Assembly (NCBI GenBank): GCA_009835985.1
Contig: VXWI01000034.1
Span: 1-64,000, forward strand
Reading direction: 5' to 3'
DNA length: 64,000 nucleotides
DNA from: Acidobacteriota bacterium
GTDB taxonomy: Bacteria; Acidobacteriota; Vicinamibacteria; Marinacidobacterales; Marinacidobacteraceae
Shown here piece after piece: positions 16,050 through 25,426 of the stretch. The notes below the pieces were generated by a model. The model was not told where the DNA came from and searched no databases. It was given only the letters and a program-made list of their open reading frames with translations. Numbering within the stretch: the first letter of the stretch is position 1; each line of letters opens with the position of its first letter. Position numbers and translations under genes: made by a program.

Positions 16050-18356
16050 CTAAGCGATCACCGGTGCGGGGTTCAGGTCCGCTTCGGCAAGGGGACGTTC
16101 GCGGCGGCCCATGCTGACCGGCACGTCGTAGAGCCGGCCCGGAGCGAATCTCGCCCAGAAATGGCGCATGCCGGGCACGATGACCCGCACCACGGGCATC
16201 CCGATGTCGGGCCGGGTCTGATCCAGCACCAGGAACTCCATTCCCCTGGCTTCCACGAGCAAGCGGCAGGACTCCACATCTTCGCGGGTATCCGTCGATT
16301 CGGTCACCGGATACCGTGAGGCCTTCGCGGGGGGCTGGCCAGGATTCGGCGCCAGCCAGGGACAGTCGGCGAGCCGCGCGGTGTTCCACCACCGAAGCGC
16401 CAGCGGGTCATCGATGGTGGGCCGGCCGCCTGGCTTCGCGAGATCCGGCAGCCAGGTGAGGCACTGGTTCAGTTCGCAGATCGCGCGCAGCGCCGCGATG
16501 CGCGGGTCGTCGTGGGCGCCGGCGCCGTAGATGATGTCTTCGGTCGGCCCGGACAGCCGCCGCGAGAGCGCGACGAACGCGGGAATTCCGATGTCGGAAG
16601 TGATGTCAAGCACCCACAGGTCCCTCTCGCGACGGGTGTAGTAGTCCGGGGCCGATGCGAGGTAGTCGTCGTCGAAGCTGGACAGGTCCACCGCCGGCAC
16701 GCGCAGGCGGTTGTACCACCAGATGGCGAACGCATCGCGCTCGGCCAGTTCGTAAAAGCCCTGCAGGATCGCTTCTTCCAGGGTGTTACCCGCGGCGCAG
16801 CCGTTGGAATCGGCGATCAGGTCCTGCGGCCCGCGCGCTTCGGCCGGCATGGAGTAGAGCATGGACGTCGGCAGATAGCGGTGCCGCCGCTGCGTCAGCG
16901 ACCACACGGGGGTCCAGTCGATTTCAGCCTCGGGGTCGAACCGCGGCGGCACGACGTTGTATGGATGGCCCTCCGCGTTCAGGGCGCCCGCGTTGTCAAG
17001 CTGGCTGTCGCTGAACAACTGTACGGCGTTGGGATGGATCGCCTCTTCGCCGGTGAATCCGCTGAGCCGCCGCTTGGTACGGATTTCGTCACCGGACCGG
17101 GCGCCCGAATGGCGCTCGATCGCCTCGCACAGCGCGCTGACCTTCGACTGCTCCGAAGTGCTCCCCTTGCCGGCGCTCTTGCTCCGCAGGCTGCGCCGGA
17201 GCGAACTCAAGCTCCGGCTTTGCATGGCCGGGTTGCTGCCGGCCCAGTAGACGTGCAGCCAGGAGTCACTCGCGTCGGTGGTGCGGGTCAGCCAGGTCAC
17301 CACCCCGCTGATCGGGCTCACGAGGTGGCGGTACTTCTCCAGGGTGACTTCCGGCGCCACCGAGCGCGCCCCGCCGCTGTTGCGATGCGCTTTGGGGCTC
17401 GCCTCGAGACGGAGGGGAACCGGCGGCCGGTCCGGGCGAACGAGCGCCACCTCACCACAGGCCCGGCACTGCGGCCGGCGTTTTACCGGGTGCCGCGAAC
17501 TTTCCAGGGTGCCGGTGTTCATCGCGATCGCGTGGTCGTGAATCGGCGCCGCGTCCCGCAGCACGACCCACTTGACGACCTCCGCCGCGATGAGACCGTG
17601 GAGCGCTTCGAGTACGGCGGGCTGGCTGGCGAAAGGCTTGAAGGCAGCCCGTTCGCCAGCAAGGTTGCGCAGAAAACGGTGGACTTCCTGATGGCTGCCC
17701 AAGCGATGCGCGAGACAGTCCCAGCAGGGTCCCCGACGATCCGCCTGAAAGACCGGGCCGAACAGCGCCTGCATGCCGCGGGGCCGCACCACCGTCCACG
17801 GCGCCCCGGCCTCGAGCTGGTGCCGATTCACCGCTCGCAGGCGTGACTCGAGATAGTCGTCGCAGACCACCACGGTGAGATCGGGATCCTCGGGCCCGAT
17901 CGCCGCGCCGCTTTCCTCCAGGTGGCGGATGAACCGTCCGTCATCACCGTCAACCGCGACGCGCGATTCCAGGAGGCGCTGCTCCACCCAGCGTGGCGAG
18001 GCGCCGAGCGACGACCAGTAGGCCGCCTGGCGCCGGCCCATGCCGTGATCGGCGGAGACGACGTAGCCCCGAGCGGACAGCGAAGCCACCGCGGCGAGAA
18101 CCGCGACGGCGGAATGCGTCCCCTCAACGGCCGCGACGATCGCGTCGCACGAATGCCGCCCGTCGAGGAGCGGCAGCAGGGTGCGATACAGCTCGCCGTG
18201 CAACAGGGTGTTGAACGACTCGGAAACCAGCAGGGTCTGGGCTTCGCCAACGTCGTGGAACTCCAGGTGGGGCGTCAGCGCCGGAAGGCCGACGAGACCC
18301 TGGTCCGCGGGAGTGGTCCGGGTCAGTATCCCCTGCCGGGGCGCCGCTCTGTCCAC
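16050..18356 (-). CDS. Fused E1-like leader-binding / YcaO cyclodehydratase (TOMM azoline-forming enzyme)
   Basis: Single 768-residue protein combining the two parts of an azoline-forming cyclodehydratase. Residues 1 to about 320 are the E1-like (ocin-ThiF-type) leader-recognition half, with a zinc tetrathiolate from CWDC (C211, C214) and CRAC (C297, C300). From about 340 on it is a YcaO domain: GKGSTSEQSKVSALCEAIERHSG (ATP site acidic residues E411, E414), SNGCAAGNTLEEAILQGFYELAERD, and a C-terminus NPAPVIA that is close to, but not exactly, the PxPxP tail. It activates backbone amides with ATP so Cys side chains close to thiazolines. No flavin dehydrogenase is seen nearby, so azolines rather than azoles are expected. 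GTG start, 6 nt after the toroid gene stop: coupled. Confidence 0.9.
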   Translation of the reverse strand: MDRAAPRQGILTRTTPADQGLVGLPALTPHLEFHDVGEAQTLLVSESFNTLLHGELYRTLLPLLDGRHSCDAIVAAVEGTHSAVAVLAAVASLSARGYVVSADHGMGRRQAAYWSSLGASPRWVEQRLLESRVAVDGDDGRFIRHLEESGAAIGPEDPDLTVVVCDDYLESRLRAVNRHQLEAGAPWTVVRPRGMQALFGPVFQADRRGPCWDCLAHRLGSHQEVHRFLRNLAGERAAFKPFASQPAVLEALHGLIAAEVVKWVVLRDAAPIHDHAIAMNTGTLESSRHPVKRRPQCRACGEVALVRPDRPPVPLRLEASPKAHRNSGGARSVAPEVTLEKYRHLVSPISGVVTWLTRTTDASDSWLHVYWAGSNPAMQSRSLSSLRRSLRSKSAGKGSTSEQSKVSALCEAIERHSGARSGDEIRTKRRLSGFTGEEAIHPNAVQLFSDSQLDNAGALNAEGHPYNVVPPRFDPEAEIDWTPVWSLTQRRHRYLPTSMLYSMPAEARGPQDLIADSNGCAAGNTLEEAILQGFYELAERDAFAIWWYNRLRVPAVDLSSFDDDYLASAPDYYTRRERDLWVLDITSDIGIPAFVALSRRLSGPTEDIIYGAGAHDDPRIAALRAICELNQCLTWLPDLAKPGGRPTIDDPLALRWWNTARLADCPWLAPNPGQPPAKASRYPVTESTDTREDVESCRLLVEARGMEFLVLDQTRPDIGMPVVRVIVPGMRHFWARFAPGRLYDVPVSMGRRERPLAEADLNPAPVIA

Positions 18357-18362
18357 AGGCCG

Positions 18363-19661
18363 TCAGGCGCTCAGGACTTCGACGAGCCGCTCCAGGGCTT
18401 CGATGGAGAACGCCGAGGTCACGGCTTCCGAGCCATGCCCGATCTGCCCGACGGCGCCCCATTTCAGGGTCTGGTCCCCGAACGCGAGCAGTTCCGGCCA
18501 ACTGCCGTCCTCGTGTTGCGAACTCACCAGACTCTCCACCTGGCGTTTCGCGTCAATGCGCTCCAGGCCTCCGGCGTTGTAGAGCGCGGACACCGCCTGC
18601 GCGGTCTGCAGGGCGTTGCCGAATTCGCCCTCGCCGTCACCGAGTTCCAGGATGCGATCCGCCAGTACCGGCCGCAGCTGATCCAGGGCTGGCCGCGCGC
18701 GCACCAGTGCGCGGGCCGCCGCGTAGTAGGTCGCGACCTTGTCGGGGTACCACTTGGACGAGCCTTCAACGGCGCCTTCGGCAATGAGGGCTTCCAGCCA
18801 GCGCCGGGCATCCCTGGTTTCCGGGTGGTCGCCCAGATAGGCGATGACGTTCGCGTTCACCACCGGATCGGCTTCGATACGAAACGTCGACACCACGTCG
18901 GGTTCGTCTGCCGCGAGCACCCAGGTCAGGAAACGCCCCTCCTCGTCGCGATTCGCGAGGATGGGCGGCACGTTCCGCCCCAGCACGATCCAGGGGTGGG
19001 TCCTGATGACCATGGAGGCGAGCGACGTGCTGTCGAGGTCCTGGGGAAGATGGCGGTAGTACCGCCAGAGCCCGGGATGCTCGATGGTGCGCGCCAGGTA
19101 CCCCCTGGTGGCGGCGCACAGGGCCTGGGCCCGTGGTTCGGCGCAACTCTCGAGGGCAAGCACGCAAAAGGCAGAAACGAAGGGCGGTCGTTCGAAATGC
19201 CGCGGAATGTCGGGATTGGCGACGTTGAACCGGATGCAGTGCCAGGCCCCGTTCGCGTCGATCGTGGACTCCAGGAAATCGAGACCCCGGCGGATGCTCT
19301 CCCGGGCCGCTCCCGCGAGCACCTCGGAACTCGCACCCCGTTGGGTCTTCGCCCGCCTCGGCGCAGGGGGCCGTAGCGGCGGCGCGGGGTCGTGGAGCGT
19401 CTTCTTGAGAAACTCGAGCGATGCGACCCCCGTCCGCGCCGCGCGGCGCTCGGCCGCACTGAGCCTGGGAGGCGGCGGAAGGACCACGTGCGTCGTGTCG
19501 TAGCTGTTTTCGTGCACCTGGATCGCGTGGTCTTCGGCGAGTTTCACGCCGAACTCCGCTTCGATCGCTTCCCTGGGCGCCCGGAGCAGGCGTTCGCGAA
19601 AGTCACTGTCCTGCGAGGCTCTCGCCACGAGGGATTCGGCGGCCAGGATTGGTTTTTTCAT
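18363..19661 (-). CDS. NHLP leader domain fused to a terpene-cyclase-like (alpha/alpha toroid) protein
   Basis: 432 residues in two parts. Residues 1 to about 68 align without a gap to the precursor leader: DSDFR at 18-22, VHE at 49-51 and LPP at 61-63 fall at identical numbers, about 24 of 66 identical. A Pro-rich linker (about 92-104) leads to an all-helical domain (about 115-432) with prenyltransferase/squalene-cyclase-type repeats: SSQHEDGSWPE (Q382...W388, a perfect QW motif) and a weaker NGAWH (137-141). LPQDLDSTSLAS (205-216) resembles the DxDDTA acid motif of class II terpene cyclases with Ser for the last Asp. Start ATG 19661 gives the register with the precursor. Possible roles: enzyme recruited like a leader, scaffold, or exported effector. 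None proven. Confidence 0.8.
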   Translation of the reverse strand: MKKPILAAESLVARASQDSDFRERLLRAPREAIEAEFGVKLAEDHAIQVHENSYDTTHVVLPPPPRLSAAERRAARTGVASLEFLKKTLHDPAPPLRPPAPRRAKTQRGASSEVLAGAARESIRRGLDFLESTIDANGAWHCIRFNVANPDIPRHFERPPFVSAFCVLALESCAEPRAQALCAATRGYLARTIEHPGLWRYYRHLPQDLDSTSLASMVIRTHPWIVLGRNVPPILANRDEEGRFLTWVLAADEPDVVSTFRIEADPVVNANVIAYLGDHPETRDARRWLEALIAEGAVEGSSKWYPDKVATYYAAARALVRARPALDQLRPVLADRILELGDGEGEFGNALQTAQAVSALYNAGGLERIDAKRQVESLVSSQHEDGSWPELLAFGDQTLKWGAVGQIGHGSEAVTSAFSIEALERLVEVLSA

Positions 19662-19723
19662 GGATGGCGCCGGAGCGGGCGGGCTCCCGTCAGCCGCATC
19701 TCCTGCGTTGGCCGCCCCCGGGT

Positions 19724-22666
19724 TCACGCGATCTGCCGTTTGACCAGTTCGCGGAAGACTCCGTCGACCGCCATGAGTTCCCTGAAGGAGCCGCTCTGGA
19801 CGACCCTGCCGGCCTGCAGGACGTAGATGCGGTCGGCCTGTTCCAGGGTGGAGAGGCGGTGGGCGATGACGAGCCGGGTGGAGGTCAGGGCGGCGAGGTT
19901 CCGCATGACCATGGCCTGGCTCTCGTTGTCCAGCCAGTTCGTCGCTTCGTCGAAGAGCATGATGCGGGGACTGCCGATCACCGATCGGGCGATCGTGACG
20001 CGCTGACTCTCGCCGCCCGACAGGACGGCGCCGCTCGCGCCGACCATGGTCATCAAGCCCATGGGCATGGCCTTGATCTGCGCTTCGACTTCCGCAGTGC
20101 GGACCGCCGTCCACACCTCCTCACTCGTTACCTGATCGTGGTGGCTGACCAGGTTGTCCCACAGATCCATTGGATGGAGGCGCACCGATTGCGGCACGGC
20201 GCCGACTTGCCGCCGCACCTGCTTCAGATTCAGACGCCGCAGATCGCGCCCGTCGTAGTACACCGCGCCTGCCGCCGGCCGGTCGATGCCGAGCGCCAGG
20301 CGGAACAGCGTGCTCTTGCCGGCGCCGGACTCGCCGGCGATCGCGACGAACTCGCCGGGATGGGCGCGGATCGTGACGTCGTCGAGAATCAGCGGCCCGT
20401 CGGGGTCGTAGCGGAAGGAAACCCGGTCGAACAGCAGGTCGCCGCCCAGGTGCTCGACCGGCTCGCCTTCGATGTCGGCTTCGGGGACGGCTGCGAGCAG
20501 CGGGCGCATCTGGTCGAATGCGGGCAGCGTCGCCGCAATGGTGCCGAAGGACTCGCCGAGCCGGGCGACGGCGGACGCAAAGGTGACGAACACGGTGTAC
20601 GCCACCAGAAAGTCGCCGACGGGAAGGGTGCGGTCGAGCGCCATCACCGCGAAGAGCAGCACTCCGCCGGCGAGCAGGGGGAGCGCGGCGCCGAGGGCGC
20701 GAGCGTGTCCCTCAAGGGCACCCAGGTCGAGGTCCGCGCGCTTCTGCTCGCGATAGTCCCGCGCCCAGATGGCGAAAGCCGATCCTTCCGCGTTTTCCAC
20801 GCGAAGCTTGGCGATGCCGCCCACGATCTGGAACAGCCGGCCGGCGACGCGGCGGGTGGCGCTGATCATCCGTCCCTGAGGCGCGATCTGGCGGAGCCCC
20901 AGGATCCCGGTGATCAGCAGCGACGCCAGGCTGAAGCCGAGCGCGATTGCCCCGAGAGCGGCGTCGTAGAAGAAGATGACGCCAAACACCGGAAGCAGGA
21001 AGATGCACGAGAGCAGGCTGTCCGCGACCGCTCCCTGCAGGCCGTCGCGAAGACTCTGGAACGTCATCCCCGACATCGCCACGTCGCCTGACGGATGGCG
21101 GCGCAGAACGCTCGGCGGAAGGCGCATGAGGCGGTCCCAGAAGGCGGCTTCGACGCGGGACGCCCCGCGTCCCTCGAGCCGCATCATCGCGGCGCTCTGA
21201 AGCAGGTGCAGCAGCGCCCCCAGGAGGCCGAACCCCGCCACCGTCACGGCCACCGCGTAGAGCGCTCCGGCGTTCCCGTCCGCGGCCACGTGATGCGCGA
21301 CGAAACCGAGCGCGAGTGCGGGCACCAGCTTGAGGAGGCCGGCCGGCAGCCCGGCGACGGTGAGCCGCGCCAGGTCCCGGGCCGATCCACGGAGGGCGAC
21401 CCTGAGCAGGTCCGCCGGCTTCACGCCCCCCGCCGGCAGTGGCCGATAGAAGACCCAGGCCTCCTCCCCGAGGGCGCCGGCGCGCTCCGCGCCGACCCGG
21501 ACCGTCCGCTTGCTGACCGGGTCGATCTCCCGGTAACGCCCGAACCAGCCCGGCAGGAGCGCTACCGGCTGGCCGCTCTCGGCGCGGAATGCCAGCATCG
21601 CGTTGCTGTCGCCCCGCCACCAGTTGTCCTCGACCCTGAGCGTCACTCGCCGGGCGCGCACCCCCGACGCGTCGAGAATGTCCACCAGACTGACCGGAGT
21701 ATCGGCCGACGGCCCCGACCTTGCGGGAATCCTGAAGTCGATTCCCTCGCGCCGTCCGATGATCTGCAGGGCATCCGCGAGGGCCGTGTCTTCGACGCGG
21801 GCATCCCGGTCCAGCGGCAGGTCATAGATGTTGAAGAGCCGCTGTCGGGCAGCCGCTTCGGCCGCGCGGCGGCTGGCTGTCTGCGCGCGCTCGAGGTTCG
21901 CAACATCCACGGCCGCCAGTCGGCGGTTATGGCGTTCGAGGGCGAAAGCCACCGCGTGGAAAGCGTGGAGCGCGGACTGCAGCGCGCCCTCCTGCGCCAG
22001 GGTCCTGGTGGACCTGCCGGACACCGTCGCGTCGCCGAACAGGGTCAGCCAGCTGGTGCGGGTCAGGGGTATCGGAGCACCCGGCCGACCGCGCTCCGCG
22101 CGCTCCGCCGGGTCGACGATACCCATGTACAGACTTGCACCCGGCGGGGGCTGGGTTACCCACACCACCGAGCGGCGTACGGAAAGCGTTCCGGGGGTCA
22201 GGTTCCTTGTCAGACCCGGTTCGGCCACGGCCGTCGCCCGCGGGAGACGGCCCGCAAAACGCGAGAGCGTGTCCGTCACGGCACTCAGCCAGGTATCCGT
22301 CTGTTCCGCCAGCTCCGCGGCATCGACCTCCGACAACAGGGAAGCCGGCAAGCGTTTCAGGAACGTGCCGGGGGAGCCCTTGGCGATGACGCTCAGCCGG
22401 GTTCCGTCGTCACCCTCCCCTTCGTCCGGTGCGACTCCCGGGAGCAGGTTTCCCGCTTCGCAACGCAGCAGATGCTGCGGCGCGGCCCGCTCGACGCCGT
22501 CCCTGAACTCGACCAGGAACAGATTGACCGCACCCCGATCGATGAACCAGACACTGTCCGGATCGTCCAGTCTCACCGGCAGATTGCCGGCGCAGGGTAC
22601 GGTCGTACCGGAGCGGGCGGCGAGTGCGGCCAGGGACCCGGTTCCCGTGCGCTTGTCGTGCATCAC
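19724..22666 (-). CDS. NHLP bacteriocin export ABC transporter, permease/ATPase subunit
   Basis: 980 residues. The N-terminal part (about 30-150) resembles the sensor-like domain typical of the NHLM ABC2 subtype (DDPDSVWFIDRGAVNLFLVEF region). About 430-720 is a six-helix type-1 exporter membrane domain. The C-terminal ATPase has Walker A GESGAGKSTLF, a Q-loop, signature LSGGESQRVTIARS and Walker B IMLFDEATNWLD, with the catalytic Glu in place. No peptidase domain; it is expected to pair with the C39-bearing partner encoded just upstream, overlapping it by 4 bp. Exports the matured peptide to the periplasm or outside. Belongs to the processing operon. Confidence 0.9.
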   Translation of the reverse strand: MMHDKRTGTGSLAALAARSGTTVPCAGNLPVRLDDPDSVWFIDRGAVNLFLVEFRDGVERAAPQHLLRCEAGNLLPGVAPDEGEGDDGTRLSVIAKGSPGTFLKRLPASLLSEVDAAELAEQTDTWLSAVTDTLSRFAGRLPRATAVAEPGLTRNLTPGTLSVRRSVVWVTQPPPGASLYMGIVDPAERAERGRPGAPIPLTRTSWLTLFGDATVSGRSTRTLAQEGALQSALHAFHAVAFALERHNRRLAAVDVANLERAQTASRRAAEAAARQRLFNIYDLPLDRDARVEDTALADALQIIGRREGIDFRIPARSGPSADTPVSLVDILDASGVRARRVTLRVEDNWWRGDSNAMLAFRAESGQPVALLPGWFGRYREIDPVSKRTVRVGAERAGALGEEAWVFYRPLPAGGVKPADLLRVALRGSARDLARLTVAGLPAGLLKLVPALALGFVAHHVAADGNAGALYAVAVTVAGFGLLGALLHLLQSAAMMRLEGRGASRVEAAFWDRLMRLPPSVLRRHPSGDVAMSGMTFQSLRDGLQGAVADSLLSCIFLLPVFGVIFFYDAALGAIALGFSLASLLITGILGLRQIAPQGRMISATRRVAGRLFQIVGGIAKLRVENAEGSAFAIWARDYREQKRADLDLGALEGHARALGAALPLLAGGVLLFAVMALDRTLPVGDFLVAYTVFVTFASAVARLGESFGTIAATLPAFDQMRPLLAAVPEADIEGEPVEHLGGDLLFDRVSFRYDPDGPLILDDVTIRAHPGEFVAIAGESGAGKSTLFRLALGIDRPAAGAVYYDGRDLRRLNLKQVRRQVGAVPQSVRLHPMDLWDNLVSHHDQVTSEEVWTAVRTAEVEAQIKAMPMGLMTMVGASGAVLSGGESQRVTIARSVIGSPRIMLFDEATNWLDNESQAMVMRNLAALTSTRLVIAHRLSTLEQADRIYVLQAGRVVQSGSFRELMAVDGVFRELVKRQIA

Positions 22667-24873
22667 CCTGACCGGATCAACCGGTTGTACGTCCCGTCCT
22701 GGTCCGCCATCAACGCGTCGTGCGTGCCGCGCTGCACCTCCACGCCCTTGTCGAGCACGATGATCTCGTCTGCGTCCCGGACGGTGCTCAGGCGGTGGGC
22801 CACGATCAGGCAGGTGACCCCGCGACGCCGCAGGGCTTCGTCGACGTGTTCCTCGGTCGCCGCGTCGAGAGCGCTGGTCGCCTCATCCAGGATGAGCACG
22901 GTCGGGTTGCCAACCAGGGCACGGGCGATCTCGAGCCTCTGGCGCTGGCCCCCGCTGAAGTTCACTCCGCCCTCCTCGACGAGGGTTGCATACCCGTGCG
23001 GCCGCAGCAGGATTTCGTCATGGATGCAGGCGTCGCGGGTCGCGGCGCCGATGACTTCGTCCGGAACGGCCGGGTTCCAGAGCGTGATGTTGTCGCGGAG
23101 CGTGGCCGAAAAGAGCACGGCCTCCTGATCCACCATGGAAACGGACCGCCGTAGCACTTCCTCGGGAATCTCCTCCCGCCGGTGGCCATCGAACAGGATC
23201 TCGCCGGACCAGGGCTGACAGATCCCCGCGACCAGGCGCGCCAGCGTCGACTTGCCGGAGCCGCTGGGACCGACGACGGCAACCCGTTGCCCCGGCTCGA
23301 TGGTGAGGTTGAAGTCCTCGATCAGGGGCCGGCGGCTCCGGTTGTAACCGAAGGTGAGGCCCCGCAACTCGAGCCGGCCCGCGAGCTGCAGCCGGCCGTC
23401 GAATGTGGGAATGGACTCCGATTCGGGGCGGCGGCGCCGGAACACCGGGTCTTCGGCGCTCCGGGAGACATCCTCCAGCCGTTGCAGATCGGTCTCGAGC
23501 GCCTGGCGCTTGTCGGCGAACTCCAGGAAACGCCCGATGGGCGCCAGGAACATCTCGGCCAGGATGGTGAACCCGACGAGGGTGCCCAGGGTCATCTGGC
23601 CGGCGATGACCAGGCTCCCCCCGATGCCCAGAATCGCGGCGGCGCGGAGGGCGGCGACCAGCCCCGGCAGCGCGGAATTGACGGAGCCCAGTTCGGAACA
23701 GAGCTGGCGCGCATGCAGCTCGCGCGCCTGCTGGCCGCTCCAGCGCGCAAAGAACCGGTCGTCCGCGCCGGTCATGCGCAGGTTGTCCGCGTGACTCAGC
23801 ATCTGCATCCCGACGCCGATCAGCAACCCCTGTTCGCGCCGCATCGCCTGGCTCCGTACCGCCCGCGCCGCGCCGAGGAAGTGGGCCAGCACTCCGTGCA
23901 GCAGGGCGAGCAGCGACACCACCAGCGTGAGCCGGACGTCGTAGGCCAGCATGGCGATGACCAGCACCGCGCTCATCCCCATGTCGATGATGAGCACCAG
24001 GAATTCTTCCGTCAGGTTCTTGGCGATGCGATCGATGGATGAGACGCGGTCCGTGAGATCGCCTACCAGCCGGTGTTCGAAGAACGCCACCGGCAGCCGC
24101 AGGAGCCGCGACAGGCCCCGGTCGTAGCCCGTCACCGAGATTCGCACGGCCAGGCGCTTCAGGAACCGGTGCTTGAGCAAGGAGAGGACGTAGACCAGCA
24201 CTCCGCCGCCCAGCAGGGCCGCCACGAGTCCACCCCAGCGGCCGTGCCTTGCCAGCACCTCGTCCACGAAAACACCGAGCGACGCGGGGACGATGAGCGA
24301 CAGCAACGCCAGCATGAACGCGCAGGCGATCACCACGCTGAGCACACGCCAGGACCCGGCCAGCACGGTCCGCAACTGTCCGAACAGGCTGGGCGGCGCA
24401 CCGCCGGGAGCAAAGTCTGCGCCTCGCCGGAAACGCAGCGCAATACCGCTGAAACCCTTGCTGAATTCCTCGGCGGTGAGCTTGCGCCGCCCGGTAGCCG
24501 GGTCGTTCAGGAAGAAGTTGCGGCCGTCGACCCCTTCGAGCACCACGAAGTGGCTGAACTGCCAGAAGAGGATCAGCGGCAAGGGCAGCTTGCTCAGTTG
24601 GTGGGCGCGGAGGCTGAGTCCGCTGCATTCGAGCCCGTAGTGCCGGGCCGCGCGCGCGATGCTGGCGGCGCTGCTTCCGTCCCGGCTCACCTCGCACTTC
24701 TCGCGCAACTCGGTGAGCGGCACCCAGCGCCCGAACCAGGCCAGTACGCTCCCGAGGCAGGCGGCGCCGCACTCCGATGCGTGCATCTGCAGCAGAATCG
24801 GAGTGACCAGCCGTTGCTTCGGGGAGTCCGGCGACGCTCGCGCGCCAGCCTTCCCCGAAGTCCGGAGCGGCAT
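22663..24873 (-). CDS. NHLP bacteriocin export ABC transporter, peptidase/permease/ATPase subunit
   Basis: 736 residues. The N-terminal C39 peptidase domain has ECGAACL (Cys35), FSHFVVLEG (His108) and NDPATGRR (Asp124), the full catalytic triad. It is followed by a six-helix membrane domain (about 165-440) and an ATPase with GPSGSGKSTLARL, FSGGQRQRLEIARA and VLILDEATSALD. C39 domains cut leader peptides after a double-glycine-type site; the precursor offers Ala77-Gly78. It should remove the NHLP leader during export. Start codon ATG 24873 directly follows the adaptor gene stop with a 1-nt gap. Confidence 0.93.
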   Translation of the reverse strand: MPLRTSGKAGARASPDSPKQRLVTPILLQMHASECGAACLGSVLAWFGRWVPLTELREKCEVSRDGSSAASIARAARHYGLECSGLSLRAHQLSKLPLPLILFWQFSHFVVLEGVDGRNFFLNDPATGRRKLTAEEFSKGFSGIALRFRRGADFAPGGAPPSLFGQLRTVLAGSWRVLSVVIACAFMLALLSLIVPASLGVFVDEVLARHGRWGGLVAALLGGGVLVYVLSLLKHRFLKRLAVRISVTGYDRGLSRLLRLPVAFFEHRLVGDLTDRVSSIDRIAKNLTEEFLVLIIDMGMSAVLVIAMLAYDVRLTLVVSLLALLHGVLAHFLGAARAVRSQAMRREQGLLIGVGMQMLSHADNLRMTGADDRFFARWSGQQARELHARQLCSELGSVNSALPGLVAALRAAAILGIGGSLVIAGQMTLGTLVGFTILAEMFLAPIGRFLEFADKRQALETDLQRLEDVSRSAEDPVFRRRRPESESIPTFDGRLQLAGRLELRGLTFGYNRSRRPLIEDFNLTIEPGQRVAVVGPSGSGKSTLARLVAGICQPWSGEILFDGHRREEIPEEVLRRSVSMVDQEAVLFSATLRDNITLWNPAVPDEVIGAATRDACIHDEILLRPHGYATLVEEGGVNFSGGQRQRLEIARALVGNPTVLILDEATSALDAATEEHVDEALRRRGVTCLIVAHRLSTVRDADEIIVLDKGVEVQRGTHDALMADQDGTYNRLIRSG

Positions 24874-24874
24874 C

Positions 24875-25426
24875 CTAGGATCGCCTCAATCGCAGGATCG
24901 AGATGGGAGTCTGCCTGCCGAGCTCGATGAGAATCCGGCACTCCCCGCCCGCCCGGGGAGCGAGAGCGAGGCTCTCCTCGAGCTCGATGTCAACGCGGTA
25001 CACGGACAGCGCCGACACGCTCTGAAGCGCCGCGAGGCCTTCGGACAGGGGTACCGCCGAGATCGTCGAGAGTTCTCCGTCGAGGGTCTCGGCCTCCCCG
25101 TCCGCGAGGCGCAGCTCGATCGCCGCCGCCATCCCGGCCTTGATGTGCGGCGCCACCCCGGGATCGAGCCGGACGAGCGCCTGCACCGACCGGCGACCCG
25201 CGGACAGGTTCCGGCCGGGCTCGACCAGGACGCCGTCAACCGAAAGGCTGCGACCCACGTCGCCCAGCAGGAACCAGGCAGTGAGGCCGAGCAGCAGCAG
25301 GGCGATAGCACCCACCAGAAGACGCTCCCGCGGCGTGGAAACCGTCAGCAGCCGGTCGAGTTGTTCACGTTCCTCCTTGGCTTCGGCAACGGTGTTGTGA
25401 AAGGAGTCGAATGGATTGTTGAACAC
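24875..25426 (-). CDS. Small membrane-fusion (HlyD-like) adaptor of the NHLP exporter
   Basis: 183 residues, first gene of the minus-strand export/processing operon. A cytoplasmic N-terminus (NPFDSFHNTVAEAKEEREQLDRLL), one transmembrane helix (about 36-53, LLVGAIALLLLGLTAWFLLG) and a beta-rich periplasmic domain with the lipoyl-like VDGVLVEPGRNL and GVAPHIKAGMAAAIEL. Much shorter than HlyD/LktD: the coiled-coil hairpin is missing, as in the secretion proteins of NHLP systems. No TolC-like outer-membrane partner is encoded nearby. GTG start with AGGAGG 13-18 nt upstream (25439-25444). Confidence 0.75.
   Translation of the reverse strand: MFNNPFDSFHNTVAEAKEEREQLDRLLTVSTPRERLLVGAIALLLLGLTAWFLLGDVGRSLSVDGVLVEPGRNLSAGRRSVQALVRLDPGVAPHIKAGMAAAIELRLADGEAETLDGELSTISAVPLSEGLAALQSVSALSVYRVDIELEESLALAPRAGGECRILIELGRQTPISILRLRRS

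Noticed and set aside
18340-18362. CCACAGGCCG at the toroid-YcaO junction, like a repeat-element end
   Set aside because: Only about 10 nt match, with no core and no partner arm; it also overlaps coding sequence. Likely chance.
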